Source: Pseudomonas bubulae
Lineage (GTDB): Bacteria > Pseudomonadota > Gammaproteobacteria > Pseudomonadales > Pseudomonadaceae
DNA: 64,000 nt
Assembly: GCF_900618535.1 (NCBI RefSeq)
Contig: NZ_UYJA01000008.1
Span: 1-64,000 of the forward strand
Reading direction: 5' to 3'
The notes under the pieces are model-generated. The model searched no databases, was not told where the DNA came from, and saw only the letters and a program-made list of their open reading frames with translations. Shown here one piece after another: positions 13,048 through 22,996 of this stretch; position 1 is the first letter of the stretch, and each line of letters begins with the position of its first letter. A program made the position numbers and the translations under genes.

Positions 13048-13983
13048 TCAAGCAGGTTGTTGGTCCAGTATCAGGCGCTGACGTACGACATCCACCAGCT
13101 TGTCCGGCTGGAATTTGGACAGAAAATTGTCGCACCCGACCTTTTTCACCATCGACTCGTTAAAGCTGCCGGACAACGAGGTATGCAACACCACATACAG
13201 CGCGCGCAAACGCGGGTCATTACGGATTTCAGTGGTCAACCGGTAACCGTCCATTTCCGGCATTTCGGCATCGGTGAAGATCATCAGCAACTTGTCGGTC
13301 ATTACCTGCCCGGTATCGGCCCAGCCCTTGAGCATGTTCAGCGCCTTCAAACCATCGCTGGCAATATGCATCTTGACCCCCAGTTGCGAAAGCGTTTCAC
13401 GCAGTTGCGCCAGCGCTACACTGGAATCGTCGACCAGCAGCACTTCACGCCCGCGCACTTGCTCGAAGATCGGATCGGCAAGCTTCTCGCGCGAGACTTT
13501 GGCGTTGTACGGCACGATTTCGGCAAGAACTTTTTCCACGTCGATGATCTCGACCAATTGCTCCTCGACCTTACTGATGGCCGTCAGGTAATGACTGCGC
13601 CCGGCACTGGCGGGCGGAGGCAGGATGGCCTCCCAGTTCATATTGACGATACGGTCAACCCCACCCACCAGGAAGGCCTGCACCGAGCGGTTGTACTCGG
13701 TGACGATAATGGTGCTGTCCGGGCCCGGCACCAGCGCACGCATGCCGATGGCCTGGGACAGGTCGATCACCGGCAGGGTTTTACCGCGCAGGTTGACCAC
13801 GCCGCACACATGGGGATGGCGGTGCGGCATCAAGGTCAGTTTTGGCAATTGCAGGACTTCTTGCACCTTGAACACGTTGATCGCGAACAACTGCCTGCCG
13901 GCCAGACGAAACATGAGAAGTTCCAGTCGGTTTTCACCGACCAGTTGAGTGCGCTGGTCTACCGTGTCGAGAATGCCGGCCAT
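13048..13983 (-). CDS. cheV: Chemotaxis coupling/response protein CheV
   Basis: 311 residues: an N-terminal CheW-like domain (about 15-160, with VCGVVNLRGKTLPVIDL) and a C-terminal receiver domain (about 178-305). The receiver has DD at 185-186, the phospho-accepting Asp at about residue 238 (MIFTDAEMPEMDGY) and the Thr/Lys switch residues. CheV couples chemoreceptors to CheA and acts as a phosphate sink or adaptation factor. It is an orphan with no other che genes nearby. Confidence 0.94.
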   Translation of the reverse strand: MAGILDTVDQRTQLVGENRLELLMFRLAGRQLFAINVFKVQEVLQLPKLTLMPHRHPHVCGVVNLRGKTLPVIDLSQAIGMRALVPGPDSTIIVTEYNRSVQAFLVGGVDRIVNMNWEAILPPPASAGRSHYLTAISKVEEQLVEIIDVEKVLAEIVPYNAKVSREKLADPIFEQVRGREVLLVDDSSVALAQLRETLSQLGVKMHIASDGLKALNMLKGWADTGQVMTDKLLMIFTDAEMPEMDGYRLTTEIRNDPRLRALYVVLHTSLSGSFNESMVKKVGCDNFLSKFQPDKLVDVVRQRLILDQQPA

Positions 13984-14058
13984 GAGTAACTCCTGGGGTA
14001 GGTACTTGATGCCTGACCTTATCGGCCGGATTCCCAGGACCTTGATATCGTTTAGCTA

Positions 14059-14970
14059 TCAACTAACCCGCAGTTCTGACTGGCCCAGCAAAGGCGACCC
14101 CTGGGGCAAGTGGACCTTCAAAGCGCCCTTGCGCACGGCAAAGCGCATCGCATCGCCCGCAAGCGGCTCACCATCGAGGTTGATCGCCAGCCCTTCGGCG
14201 GCCTTGATCTCGACCCAGGGCAAACGCGCGCGGACAAACAGGTTATCCAGCCCCCAGCCTTCGGTCATCAGGCTTTTGAGCGTGCCGACGATTTCCGTGG
14301 GTGCAGGCAAAATGCTGATATCCAGCATGCCATCATCGACCAGCGCCTCAGGGCACAGGACTTGCCCGCCCCCGGCCTGACGACCGTTGCCGATGCCCAG
14401 CGCCAGCAACTCGCCTTGCCAGTGAAAGTCCGGCCCCTGTAGCTCGGCATAGGCCGCGTGCAGCTCAGTAAAGCGCGACAGCCCGGTAAACAGATAGGCA
14501 GCGCCGCCCAGGACCTTTTTCAGGTCTTCGGAGGTATTGGCGGTGACCTGGCTACCAAAGCCACCGGTGGCCATGTTCAAAAACAACTGGCCGTCGACTT
14601 CACCCAGATCGATGGGACAGGCTGGCACATCGAGCAAGGCCAGGGCTTGAGCGGGCTCCAGGGACACACCGGCCGCCCGGGCAAAGTCATTGGCGGTGCC
14701 CAACGGCAACAGCACCAGGCTGGCCTCGGTATCGGCCAGTGCCATCGCCTCGCAAATATCACGCAAAGTGCCATCGCCGCCACCGGCAATCAGCCGGGTG
14801 TAGCCGCCCTCCAGCGCCTCGCGTACCAGACGCTGCGCATCCCCGGCCTCCCAGGTCAGCCGCACCGCCAGTTCCCACCCCGCCGCCCGCTGCTGCTCAA
14901 CGGCAGCGCGCACGTCTTCGTTGAGCGCCTGCTTGCCGTGCAAAATCAAAAAAGCCTTACCTGCACTCAT
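14059..14970 (-). CDS. yegS: Lipid kinase, YegS/diacylglycerol kinase family
   Basis: 303 residues from the ATG at 14970. The catalytic-domain glycine motif GGGDGT lies at about residues 65-70 in LIAGGGDGTLRDI, with the conserved PLGTANDFARA loop (nucleotide and lipid site). YegS-type enzymes phosphorylate lipids such as phosphatidylglycerol or diacylglycerol at the inner membrane. The start was chosen to put MSAGKAFLILHGK, the first strand of the kinase fold, at the N-terminus; the upstream in-frame ATG only adds a charged tail. Confidence 0.92.
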   Translation of the reverse strand: MSAGKAFLILHGKQALNEDVRAAVEQQRAAGWELAVRLTWEAGDAQRLVREALEGGYTRLIAGGGDGTLRDICEAMALADTEASLVLLPLGTANDFARAAGVSLEPAQALALLDVPACPIDLGEVDGQLFLNMATGGFGSQVTANTSEDLKKVLGGAAYLFTGLSRFTELHAAYAELQGPDFHWQGELLALGIGNGRQAGGGQVLCPEALVDDGMLDISILPAPTEIVGTLKSLMTEGWGLDNLFVRARLPWVEIKAAEGLAINLDGEPLAGDAMRFAVRKGALKVHLPQGSPLLGQSELRVS

Positions 14971-15127
14971 ATTCCATCCCTCGACATAACGGTCTGATTG
15001 CTTGGACAACAGCCAGACCGAAAAGGCCCATGCACCCGTGATTTAACCTTCACGGCTCGATCAAAAGCGCAGAACCGGTCAGACTTCAACACCTGTAAGT
15101 TGTCCAATGATTCTAGAGGCGTTCTGT

Positions 15128-16570
15128 ATGAGCACACTGGTTCCCTGCATCATCGCCGGTGGCGCTGGCACCCGGCTATGGCCAGTGTCGCGCGAGGCCA
15201 TGCCCAAGCCCTTTATGTGCCTGCCCGATGGTCAGAGCCTGCTGCAAAAGACCTTTGCCCGCGCATCCGGCCTGCGTGACGCTGGCCCGTTGCTGACCGT
15301 AACCAACAGGGAGGTGTTTTTTCGCACGCTTGATGATTACCGCGCACAGAACATGGACGACATCGAGCTGGACTTTATCCTCGAGCCATTTGGCCGCAAT
15401 ACTGCCCCGGCGATTGCCGCAGCCGCCTTGCAGATTGCGCAGCGCTACGGCGGTGATACGCAGTTGCTGGTGCTCCCCGCCGACCATCTGATCACCGATA
15501 TTGCCGCCTTCGGCCGGGCCGTCGACAACGCCCGCAAACTGGCCGACGAGGGCTGGCTGGTGACCTTTGGCATACTGCCAACCCGGGCCGAAATCGGCTT
15601 TGGTTATATAGAAAAAGGCCAGAAGCTGAACCAGGATGGCTTTGAAGTGGCGCAGTTTGTTGAAAAACCGGACACCAAAACGGCCCAGGGCTACCTCGAC
15701 GGCGGCCTGCATCTGTGGAACAGCGGCATGTTCTGCATGCGCGCCGACAGCGTACTGCAAGAATTCAGGGCCCATGCGCCTCTGGTACTGGATGCCGTGA
15801 CCCACTGCCTTGATCACAGCCAGATGTTTGAGGGCAAACAACAACGCCACCTCGAACTGGACAGCCAGAGTTTCGCCCTGGTGCCCGATATCTCCATAGA
15901 CTACGCCGTGATGGAGCGCTCGCAAAAAGTTGCCGTGGTGCCCTGCCAGCTGGGCTGGAGTGACATAGGCTCATGGCAGGCGGTGCGCGAGCTGACCCCG
16001 GCCGACGCCAATGGCAACCAGTGTACTGGCGAAAACGTACTGCACGATGTACACAACTGCTACATCGATTCGCCGAAACGGTTGGTGGGCGGGGTCGGAC
16101 TAAACGACCTGATCATTATCGATACGCCGGATGCTCTGCTCGTGGCCGACGCCCGACGCAGCCAGGACGTCAGGCACATCGCCCGAACACTCAGACTCCA
16201 GGGCCACGACGCCTATCGCCTGCACCGCACTGTGACCCGCCCGTGGGGCACCTACACCGTGCTGGAGGAAGGTCCGGGGTTCAAGATCAAACGCATCGTG
16301 GTCAAGCCCGGAGCCGCGCTGTCCCTGCAGGTGCACCAACGGCGCAGCGAACACTGGATCGTGGTCAGTGGCAGGGCCGAAGTGAACAATGATGGCCTGG
16401 ACTTCACCCTCGAAACCAACGAGTCCACCTTTATCAAACCCGGCAGCCCACACCGGCTGGGCAACACCGGGGAGGCTGAACTGGTCATGATCGAAGTGCA
16501 AAGCGGCGAGTATGTGGGCGAAGACGACATCGTGCGCCTGACTGATATCTATGGGCGCGCGCCTGTCTGA
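15128..16570 (+). CDS. Mannose-1-phosphate guanylyltransferase / mannose-6-phosphate isomerase
   Basis: 480 residues, the usual length of the bifunctional AlgA/PslB/WbpW family, which makes GDP-mannose for exopolysaccharide or lipopolysaccharide. The N-terminal nucleotidyltransferase domain opens with the signature GGAGTRLWPVSREAMPKPF and contains the FVEKPD motif. The C-terminal cupin isomerase domain begins RPWGTYTVL and has QVHQRRSEHW. The gene stands alone, with no alginate, psl or O-antigen genes beside it, so the polymer it serves cannot be named from context. The ATG at 15128 is chosen over one 21 bases upstream because families begin at this residue. Confidence 0.93.
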   Translation: MSTLVPCIIAGGAGTRLWPVSREAMPKPFMCLPDGQSLLQKTFARASGLRDAGPLLTVTNREVFFRTLDDYRAQNMDDIELDFILEPFGRNTAPAIAAAALQIAQRYGGDTQLLVLPADHLITDIAAFGRAVDNARKLADEGWLVTFGILPTRAEIGFGYIEKGQKLNQDGFEVAQFVEKPDTKTAQGYLDGGLHLWNSGMFCMRADSVLQEFRAHAPLVLDAVTHCLDHSQMFEGKQQRHLELDSQSFALVPDISIDYAVMERSQKVAVVPCQLGWSDIGSWQAVRELTPADANGNQCTGENVLHDVHNCYIDSPKRLVGGVGLNDLIIIDTPDALLVADARRSQDVRHIARTLRLQGHDAYRLHRTVTRPWGTYTVLEEGPGFKIKRIVVKPGAALSLQVHQRRSEHWIVVSGRAEVNNDGLDFTLETNESTFIKPGSPHRLGNTGEAELVMIEVQSGEYVGEDDIVRLTDIYGRAPV

Positions 16571-16577
16571 GATCATT

Positions 16578-16637
16578 GTGGGAGCGGGCTTGCTCGCGAT
16601 GGCGATCACCCGCAATCGCGAGCAAGCCCGCCCCCAC
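16578..16637. repeat. REP/BIME element
   Basis: A 60-base palindromic pair starting GTGGGAGCGGGCTTGCTCGC and ending GCAAGCCCGCCCCCAC, the shortest of the four REP copies. It lies between convergent genes and is probably part of their termination. Confidence 0.92.
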
Positions 16638-16653
16638 GGGTGACGCAACAGTG

Positions 16654-17880
16654 CTAGCCCAGCACTTCACTCAACGGGATAAACCCCACCCGGTCGCCTT
16701 CGGCCAGGGTGCAATCCTCAAGGACTTCCACCAGCCCTTCAGCCCATGCCGCGCTGCGCAACACGCCTGAACTCTGGTTTTTGTAAATCACCGCACGCCC
16801 TTGCTCCAAACGCCCGCGCAGGTACTCGCGACGATTGCCCGGCTTGGGCCAGACAAATCCTGCAGGCACCTGGAACTTCAGCGGTTCGACAGCCTGCACG
16901 CCTTGCAGGCGCAGCAGATAAGGCCGTGCCAGCAACGCGAACGTCACCAGAGTCGAGGCAGGGTTACCTGGCAGGCCGATCACCGGCACACCGCGAAAAT
17001 GCCCGCAGGTCAGGGGTTTGCCCGGCTTGATTGCCAACTTCCACAGCGCCAGCTCGCCCTCTTCGCGCAACGCAATGCCCAAAAAGTCTGCCTCACCGAC
17101 CGACACTCCGCCGGTGGATAAAATCAGGTCAACCGTTCCCAACTCACCCAAGCGTTGGCGGGTTGCGGGCAAGTCATCAGGCAGAATCCCCCCATCGACC
17201 ACTTCACAACCCATGCGCGCCAACCAGCTGCACAGCACTATGCGGTTGCTGTTGTAGATTTGCCCCGGGCCTAACGGCTGCCCGGGCTCGATCAGTTCAT
17301 CGCCAGTGGATAACACCGCCACCTTGACCCGTCGCATCACTCGCAGCTCGGCGCAGCCCAGGGATGCTGCCAGCCCCTGCTCGATCGGCCCCAAGCGCGT
17401 CCCCGCAGTAAGGACTACCTCACCAATGGTGGTTTCCTGCCCTTTAGGACGAATGTTCTGACCTGCACGCAAGGCATGGGTAAATACCACTCGTCCGTCG
17501 GCCTGCACCACAGCATTTTCCTGCATTTCGACGCAGTCCGCGCCCGCAGGTACCGGGGCACCAGTAAAAATGCGTGCACAGGTGCCTGGCGCCAGTGGCT
17601 CCGGGGCAGTACCGGCAAAAATTCGCTGGCTAACGGTTAGCGGTTCCCCGGACCAGTCGCCCAGGTTCAACGCATAACCGTCCATTGCACTGTTGGGCCA
17701 AGGGGGAAGATCAAGGCTTGCAATCAAGTCGTGGGCCAGTACGCGGCCATCCCCTGCGCCCACCGGAACCGATTCGGTGTCAAGGATCGGCGCCGACTCA
17801 GCCAGTGCCAGCAAACGCTCAAGTGCCACCTCGACGGGCATCAGCGCGCCAGTTCGGCCCGGCTTATCCACGGGTTTCAC
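16654..17880 (-). CDS. moeA: Molybdopterin molybdenumtransferase MoeA
   Basis: 408 residues. Inserts molybdate into adenylylated molybdopterin in the last step of molybdenum-cofactor synthesis. Contains the MoeA N-terminal segment with the conserved [13 protein letters not shown], the [13 protein letters not shown] strand, the MogA-like MPT-binding domain with [14 protein letters not shown] and [13 protein letters not shown], and the C-terminal barrel ([13 protein letters not shown]). Its start overlaps the end of moaB by 17 bases, so the two are translationally coupled. Confidence 0.95.
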   Translation of the reverse strand: MKPVDKPGRTGALMPVEVALERLLALAESAPILDTESVPVGAGDGRVLAHDLIASLDLPPWPNSAMDGYALNLGDWSGEPLTVSQRIFAGTAPEPLAPGTCARIFTGAPVPAGADCVEMQENAVVQADGRVVFTHALRAGQNIRPKGQETTIGEVVLTAGTRLGPIEQGLAASLGCAELRVMRRVKVAVLSTGDELIEPGQPLGPGQIYNSNRIVLCSWLARMGCEVVDGGILPDDLPATRQRLGELGTVDLILSTGGVSVGEADFLGIALREEGELALWKLAIKPGKPLTCGHFRGVPVIGLPGNPASTLVTFALLARPYLLRLQGVQAVEPLKFQVPAGFVWPKPGNRREYLRGRLEQGRAVIYKNQSSGVLRSAAWAEGLVEVLEDCTLAEGDRVGFIPLSEVLG

Positions 17881-18403
17881 AGGCCGGTGCCTGCTTCAAG
17901 TGGGCGACGAAGTTGCAGGGGCGATGACGGGAATCCAGTTGCTCGGCCAATATCCCGTCCCAACCGGTGCGTACAGCGTTGGTCGAACCCGGCAGGCAGC
18001 ACACCAGCGTACCGTTGGCCAAGCCGGCAAGAGCCCGGGACTGCACGGTCGAAGTGCCGATATCGGCCACGGAGATCTGGCGGAACAGTTCACCAAAGCC
18101 ATCTACTTGCTTGTCCAGCAGACAACTGACGGCTTCTGGCGTGCTGTCCCGTGCAGTAAAACCTGTGCCGCCGGTAATCAGCACCACCTGCACCCCATCG
18201 TCGGCGATCCAGGTGGCGACCTGGGCGCGGATTTTATACAGGTCATCCTTGAGCAACACCCGTGCCGCCAGGTTGTGCCCGGCATCACGCAGGCGATCGA
18301 CAAAAACCTGACCCGAAGTGTCCGTTTCCAGAGTTCGAGTGTCACTGACGGTAAGAACGGCGATATTCAAAGGTACGAAAGGTGCATCAACCTTGGCTTT
18401 CAT
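17864..18403 (-). CDS. moaB: Molybdenum cofactor biosynthesis protein B (MoaB/MogA family)
   Basis: 179 residues from the ATG at 18403; the open frame continues upstream into mobA's antisense and is ignored. Adenylylates molybdopterin before metal insertion. Motifs: [35 protein letters not shown] (MPT-binding glycine loop) and [10 protein letters not shown]-like [14 protein letters not shown]. First gene of a moaB-moeA operon, divergent from mobA. Confidence 0.94.
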   Translation of the reverse strand: MKAKVDAPFVPLNIAVLTVSDTRTLETDTSGQVFVDRLRDAGHNLAARVLLKDDLYKIRAQVATWIADDGVQVVLITGGTGFTARDSTPEAVSCLLDKQVDGFGELFRQISVADIGTSTVQSRALAGLANGTLVCCLPGSTNAVRTGWDGILAEQLDSRHRPCNFVAHLKQAPACETRG

Positions 18404-18481
18404 AGACGAGGTCCAGTTGTAGGAGAAACAGCCCGGTGTTATATCACAGCGCTTCTTTTGCCTGGTTGCGCGGAGTGCCAT

Positions 18482-19051
18482 ATGAACCGGTTTCAATGCT
18501 CCATCTTGCTGCTGGCAGGTGGCCGTGGCCAGCGCATGGGCGGTCAGGACAAGGGGCTGGTGAGATGGCAGGGTCAGCCGCTGATCGCGTATGCCCAGCG
18601 CGTCACCCGCCCGCTGACCGATGACCTGATCATTTCCTGCAATCGCAACCACGAACAGTACACCCGCCTGGCCGATCAACTGGTCAGTGATGGCAATGAT
18701 GACTTTGCCGGGCCGTTGGCGGGGATCCGCGCCGGGCTGGCCGTGGCCCGCCACTCACACTTGCTGGTGTTGCCCTGCGATGTACCGAAAATCGACCGCG
18801 GGTTGCTCGATGCCCTGCTGGGCGCTGCCGCTCAACATCCCGATCAGCCGCTGATGGTGCGCCACGGGGAGCACTGGGAACCGCTGTTGTGCGTGATCCC
18901 CACAGCCCTGAAAGATGCATTCGAGGCAGCCTGGCAGGCAGGTGAACGCAGCCCGCGCAAAATCATGCTCCAGCTCAATGCACGGGCCTGGCAATGCGCC
19001 GAAAATGACCCGCGGCTGGCCAATTTCAATACCCCGGACTGGCTGAAATAA
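18482..19051 (+). CDS. mobA: Molybdenum cofactor guanylyltransferase MobA
   Basis: 189 residues from the ATG at 18482. Transfers GMP to molybdopterin to make the guanine dinucleotide cofactor used by DMSO-reductase-family enzymes. It begins with the NTP-transferase glycine loop [19 protein letters not shown] and has the acidic metal-site motif VLPCDVPKI. Divergent from the moaB-moeA pair, so the three form one cofactor-maturation locus. Confidence 0.94.
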   Translation: MNRFQCSILLLAGGRGQRMGGQDKGLVRWQGQPLIAYAQRVTRPLTDDLIISCNRNHEQYTRLADQLVSDGNDDFAGPLAGIRAGLAVARHSHLLVLPCDVPKIDRGLLDALLGAAAQHPDQPLMVRHGEHWEPLLCVIPTALKDAFEAAWQAGERSPRKIMLQLNARAWQCAENDPRLANFNTPDWLK

Positions 19052-19155
19052 TCCGCGCCAGTGTCTGCCTGGGGCTAGCAATGGAACTTGCAGACGATGT
19101 ATACGTCTCAAGGACAGTAATCATTAACAGCACATTCACTTGTTGGAGATACACA

Positions 19156-19377
19156 ATGACTCACCGGACTCTCGCCGCCCTGATGCTCGCTGCTGGCATG
19201 GCCGCCCTTGCCGGCTGCTCCTCGCCTTCGGTGATCACCCTGAACGACGGTCGCGAAATCCAGACTGTCGACGCACCAAAATACGATGACGACTCAGGCT
19301 TCTACCAGTTCAAGCAACTGGACGGTAAAGAAACCCGCATCAACAAAGACCAGATTCGTACCGTTAAAGAGCTGTAA
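19156..19377 (+). CDS. YgdI/YgdR-type small lipoprotein (DUF903)
   Basis: 73 residues. Lipoprotein signal peptide with a lipobox at LAGC (cleavage before Cys at about residue 21), then a small SH3-like beta domain (ITLNDGREIQTVDAPKYD...YQFKQLDGKETRINKDQI) typical of the YgdI/YgdR family. Predicted to be anchored to the outer membrane; function unknown. GGAGATACACA gives a ribosome site. A terminator follows at once. Confidence 0.93.
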   Translation: MTHRTLAALMLAAGMAALAGCSSPSVITLNDGREIQTVDAPKYDDDSGFYQFKQLDGKETRINKDQIRTVKEL

Positions 19378-19394
19378 TACCGCTCTCTGGTCTT

Positions 19395-19427
19395 AAAACA
19401 AAACCCGCCTAGTGCGGGTTTTGTTTT
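19395..19427. terminator. Bidirectional terminator
   Basis: The AAAACAAAACCCGC arm pairs with GCGGGTTTTGTTTT, between the convergent lipoprotein and pseudouridine synthase genes. Confidence 0.88.
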
Positions 19428-20316
19428 ACCAGTCCAGATGAATCCTGCTCTCGAAAAAGCGCGCTTCTCCCGTGAGCGGATCAACAAAGCGCAAACTCTG
19501 GGCCAGCAGTTTCAGCGGCTCGGCATAGTCATCGACAGCGTCCCTGATCACGTCCGGGTAGAACGGGTCATTGCATATCCCTGCCCCCAGCGCCGCCATA
19601 TGCACCCGCAACTGATGCTTTTTCCCGGTGACGGGGTACAACGCATAACGCCACAACTCACCGTTTTTCTCACAAACGTCGACCAGGGTCTCGGTATTGC
19701 TGACGCCCGGCCCTTCTTTCATGCGGAAAAAAGGCTCGCCCTCCACCAGGCGGCTTTTATGCACCAGCGGCAGCTCAAGTTCAGGCAATGCGCGAGCAAT
19801 GGCCTCATAGCGTTTGTCGATCTTGCGCGTGGGAAACAACGACTGATACGCCGAACGAGTGTCCGGATTGGCAGAAAACAGCACGAGGCCCGCCGTGTGC
19901 CGGTCGATACGGTGCAGGGGCACCAGATGGGGGTTGCCCAGGGTGCGGATCAAGCGCCGCAGCAGTGTTTGCTCGACATACTCACCGCCCGGGGTCACCG
20001 GCAGGAAGTGCGGTTTGTCCGCCACCACCAGATGCTCATCGGCATACAGGATGGTTTCCTGCACCGGAATGGGCGTTTCGTTGGGCACTTCGCGAAAGTA
20101 ATGAATGCGCAGGCCTTCCCGGTACGCCAGCTGCGGGCTGATAGGCGCACCGTCGGCATCCAGCACCCGGCCACGGGCGATACGGTCAAGCCACTGTTCG
20201 CGGCTGATGGCACTGAAGTGTTCACTCAGGCAGTCGAGCACCGTCAACCATCTGCCTGGCGGCAGGTGCAAGGTACTGGCTTGATGCTCAGCGGCGATGA
20301 AAGGCTGGGACGACAT
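19426..20316 (-). CDS. RluA-family RNA pseudouridine synthase
   Basis: 296 residues. Catalyses uridine-to-pseudouridine isomerisation in RNA; the RNA target cannot be told from sequence. The catalytic motif HRIDRHTAGLVLF holds the active-site Asp, with PVTPGGEYVEQTL upstream and the TGKKHQLRVHMAALG motif downstream. An S4-like N-terminal region (about 20-75) includes the REQWLDRIARGRV segment. The stop codon touches the shared terminator. Confidence 0.92.
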   Translation of the reverse strand: MSSQPFIAAEHQASTLHLPPGRWLTVLDCLSEHFSAISREQWLDRIARGRVLDADGAPISPQLAYREGLRIHYFREVPNETPIPVQETILYADEHLVVADKPHFLPVTPGGEYVEQTLLRRLIRTLGNPHLVPLHRIDRHTAGLVLFSANPDTRSAYQSLFPTRKIDKRYEAIARALPELELPLVHKSRLVEGEPFFRMKEGPGVSNTETLVDVCEKNGELWRYALYPVTGKKHQLRVHMAALGAGICNDPFYPDVIRDAVDDYAEPLKLLAQSLRFVDPLTGEARFFESRIHLDW

Positions 20317-20358
20317 AAAGGGTCTCGAGCGGAAAATGCAGCCGGTGATTATGCAGGT

Positions 20359-20595
20359 TTATCCAAGAAAATTGACCACCTGCGCAGTATCAAACGGCCA
20401 GCCCAACTCCTGGCCCGTATCGACCCGGCGCAATACCGGAATACGCAAGCCGTAGCTTTCAAACAACGAGTCGCTGTCAGCAATATCGACCAGCTCGACC
20501 ATCAACCCATGCTCGACCAAGGGCATTAAAACCGCTTCGGCCAGTTCACACAGGTGACAACCCAAGGTGCCGAACAATTGGCATTCGGGAGGCAT
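20359..20595 (-). CDS. Glutaredoxin-like protein (DUF836 family)
   Basis: 78 residues from the ATG at 20595. A short thioredoxin-fold protein with a CxxC motif near the N-terminus (LGCHLCELAE), a cis-Pro segment (YGLRIPVLRRV) and a C-terminal helix. DUF836 members are glutaredoxin relatives of unknown redox partner. It is 42 bases upstream of the pseudouridine synthase, on the same strand, so possibly co-transcribed. Confidence 0.88.
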   Translation of the reverse strand: MPPECQLFGTLGCHLCELAEAVLMPLVEHGLMVELVDIADSDSLFESYGLRIPVLRRVDTGQELGWPFDTAQVVNFLG

Positions 20596-20804
20596 AAATA
20601 ACGACCTTAGAAATAAAGTGTTTATCTTAAGAGCCTGGCCCGGTGACGTCGACCCGTAGCAGGTACCCGCAGCCGTATGCCTGATTTGCCAATACAATCG
20701 CTCTATTCCCCTGCTTGCGACTACGCTTGACCCACATCAGCGACAGACCTTCGTATTTGCCGGATGCTCGCGACCTTTTTCCCGACCTGCCAAGGAAGCC
20801 TTTC

Positions 20805-22538
20805 GTGTTTGCCAATCTGTTAATTATCCTTGCCTCGTCACTGGTGGTCATTGCCCTGTTCCGGCGCCTGAAGCTGCCGCCGGTGCTGGGTTACCTGTGT
20901 GTCGGCCTGTTTGTAGGTCCCACCGCCCTCGACTGGATCAATGACAGCCCCGACCTGCCTGACCTGGCAGAGCTTGGAGTGGTGTTTTTGCTGTTTTCCC
21001 TGGGGCTGGAGTTCTCGCTGCCCAAGATGCTCAAGCTGCGTCGGGTGGTATTTGGCCTGGGCAGCCTGCAAGTGCTGTGTTCGGCAGTGGCGCTGGGCGG
21101 CCTGCTGTATGCCTTTGGCATGAGCCTTAACGGCGCGTTCCTGCTCGGTGCCGGACTCGCCCTGTCATCCACGGCGATCGTAAGTAAAGAGCTGACTAGC
21201 CTGGGGGAAATCTTCAGCCGTCACGGTCAGAATGCCATTGGCGTACTGCTGTTTCAGGACGTGGTCGCGGTACTGTTGCTGACCCTGGTGCCGGTGTTCG
21301 CCGGCAGCAGCGACCAGGCCTGGTATTGGGCCTTGCCGGTTACCTTGGGCAAGACTGTGATCCTGTTTCTGGGGCTGCTGTTTGCCAGTCGCTTCCTGCT
21401 GCCGCGCCTGTTCCACGAGGTGGCCGCGTCGCGCTCGGCAGAGCTGTTTGTGTTGCTGGCGCTGGTGATCGTGCTGCTCACCGCCTGGCTCACCCACCTG
21501 CTGGGCCTGTCCCCTGCGCTCGGCGCCTTCCTGGCCGGCATGCTACTGGGTGAAAGCCACTATCGACACCAGATTGAAGCCGATATCCGACCTTTCCGGG
21601 ACATTCTGCTGGGTCTGTTTTTCGTCAGCATCGGCATGCTGATCGACCTGCAGCTTTTCATTCACCACGGTTTCCTGATTTTAGGCCTGACCCTGGTCCT
21701 GATGCTGATCAAGGGTGCCGTGGTCGCGATTCTGGTCAAGTTGCGTGGCAGCGACGGAGAAACCGCCTGGCGCAGTGGCCTGGCCCTGGCCCAGGGCGGT
21801 GAGTTCTGCTTTGCCCTGATGGCGCAGATGCAGAGCAACTCGCTGATCCCGGCGGATATGGCTGCCTATCTGCTGGCCGCCACGTTCTGCTCGATGCTGC
21901 TGACACCCCTGCTGCTGCGCGCCGCGCCACTTATCGCAGCCAGCCTGCACCGGCAATCCTATGAAGAGGCGGAGCTGGAAGAAATCGCCAGCCAAAACGC
22001 CGAACTGCACGGGCACGTGGTGATGTGCGGCTATGGCCGCGTGGGCCAGTCCATTGGCCGTTTCCTGCGCAGCGAACACAAGGACTTTGTCGCGCTGGAC
22101 TACGACCCCGATCGCATTGAGGAAGCAGCTAAAGCGGACAGCTGCGTGCACTACGGCGACGCCCGCCGGGGTGATCTGCTGCGCGCTGTAGGCCTGGATC
22201 GTGCGCGACTGCTGGTGATTGCCGTGGACAACACCGAGGTGGCCATGAGCGTACTCAAGGAAGCCCGGCTGATTACCCTCGAAGTGCCTATCCTGGTCAG
22301 GACCCGCGATGACAGCCAGCTCACCGAGCTGAAGGCCGCCGGGGCAACTGAAGTGGTACCGGAATTGCTCGAGTCGAGCCTGATGCTCGCCTCCCATGCC
22401 TTGATTTTGCTGGGCCTGTCAGAAAAAATCGTGCAACGCCGGGTCGACCAGGTACGCCATGACCGCTATCACCTGCTCGAAGGCTGTTTTGAAAGCGAAG
22501 ACGCGCGGGAAGCTGCAATCCCCCGCGAAAACGACTGA
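20805..22538 (+). CDS. Monovalent cation:proton antiporter, CPA2 family (KefB/YbaL type)
   Basis: 577 residues from a GTG start at 20805 (VFANLLIILASSLVVIALF), chosen because AAGGAAG lies just upstream and the first membrane helix starts there; the ATG 90 bases earlier adds a non-membrane tail. About 12 membrane helices (residues 1-390) form the Na+/H+-exchanger domain with conserved GLEFSLPK and LALSSTAIVSKEL segments. A cytoplasmic RCK/TrkA-N domain follows (HVVMCGYGRVGQSIGRFL, about residue 405 on) for ligand gating. Likely a glutathione- or nucleotide-regulated K+ efflux system; substrate not proven. Confidence 0.92.
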   Translation: MFANLLIILASSLVVIALFRRLKLPPVLGYLCVGLFVGPTALDWINDSPDLPDLAELGVVFLLFSLGLEFSLPKMLKLRRVVFGLGSLQVLCSAVALGGLLYAFGMSLNGAFLLGAGLALSSTAIVSKELTSLGEIFSRHGQNAIGVLLFQDVVAVLLLTLVPVFAGSSDQAWYWALPVTLGKTVILFLGLLFASRFLLPRLFHEVAASRSAELFVLLALVIVLLTAWLTHLLGLSPALGAFLAGMLLGESHYRHQIEADIRPFRDILLGLFFVSIGMLIDLQLFIHHGFLILGLTLVLMLIKGAVVAILVKLRGSDGETAWRSGLALAQGGEFCFALMAQMQSNSLIPADMAAYLLAATFCSMLLTPLLLRAAPLIAASLHRQSYEEAELEEIASQNAELHGHVVMCGYGRVGQSIGRFLRSEHKDFVALDYDPDRIEEAAKADSCVHYGDARRGDLLRAVGLDRARLLVIAVDNTEVAMSVLKEARLITLEVPILVRTRDDSQLTELKAAGATEVVPELLESSLMLASHALILLGLSEKIVQRRVDQVRHDRYHLLEGCFESEDAREAAIPREND

Positions 22539-22680
22539 TTTAAGGTAAGGTTTTGCCTCTGTACACAAAAGACATCTCTGGCATTGCCCATCCAACCGCG
22601 CAAGCAATGCCAAGGAAACGAGTGAACCTTCACCGAAGGCCTACACTCGAACGATTATCAAGCCACTAATGGAGTGAATC

Positions 22681-22995
22681 ATGGCCCGTAAAACAGCAAA
22701 GAATGCTCAAGAAATCCTGATGGCCGATTTCCAGACGCTGGTACTCGATGCCGAAAAGCTGCTGGAACACACCGCGTCCCTGGCCGGTGACCAGGCTGAA
22801 GAACTGCGCGCCCAGATAAAGGACAGCCTGTTCAAGGCTCGCGCAACCCTGGAAGAAACCAAGGAATCGTTGAAAGACCGCAGTCAGGCGGCTGTGGTGG
22901 CCACCGAAGATTATGTGCAGGCTAACCCTTGGCAGTCTGTGGGCATCGCGGCCGGTATCGGCTTTGTTCTGGGCCTGCTGGCAACCCGGCGCTGA
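22681..22995 (+). CDS. ElaB/YqjD/DUF883 family membrane-anchored protein
   Basis: 104 residues. Long amphipathic helical region (about 15-80) followed by one C-terminal membrane helix (VGIAAGIGFVLGLLATRR), the layout of YqjD/ElaB, which are inner-membrane proteins that bind ribosomes in stationary phase. First of three tightly spaced genes (one base before the next ATG). A paralogue occurs at 55,270. Confidence 0.93.
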   Translation: MARKTAKNAQEILMADFQTLVLDAEKLLEHTASLAGDQAEELRAQIKDSLFKARATLEETKESLKDRSQAAVVATEDYVQANPWQSVGIAAGIGFVLGLLATRR

Positions 22996-22996
22996 T

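Noticed and set aside
18436-18624. 62-residue frame near mobA start
   Set aside because: Overlaps mobA in another frame; mobA is well supported by its glycine loop.
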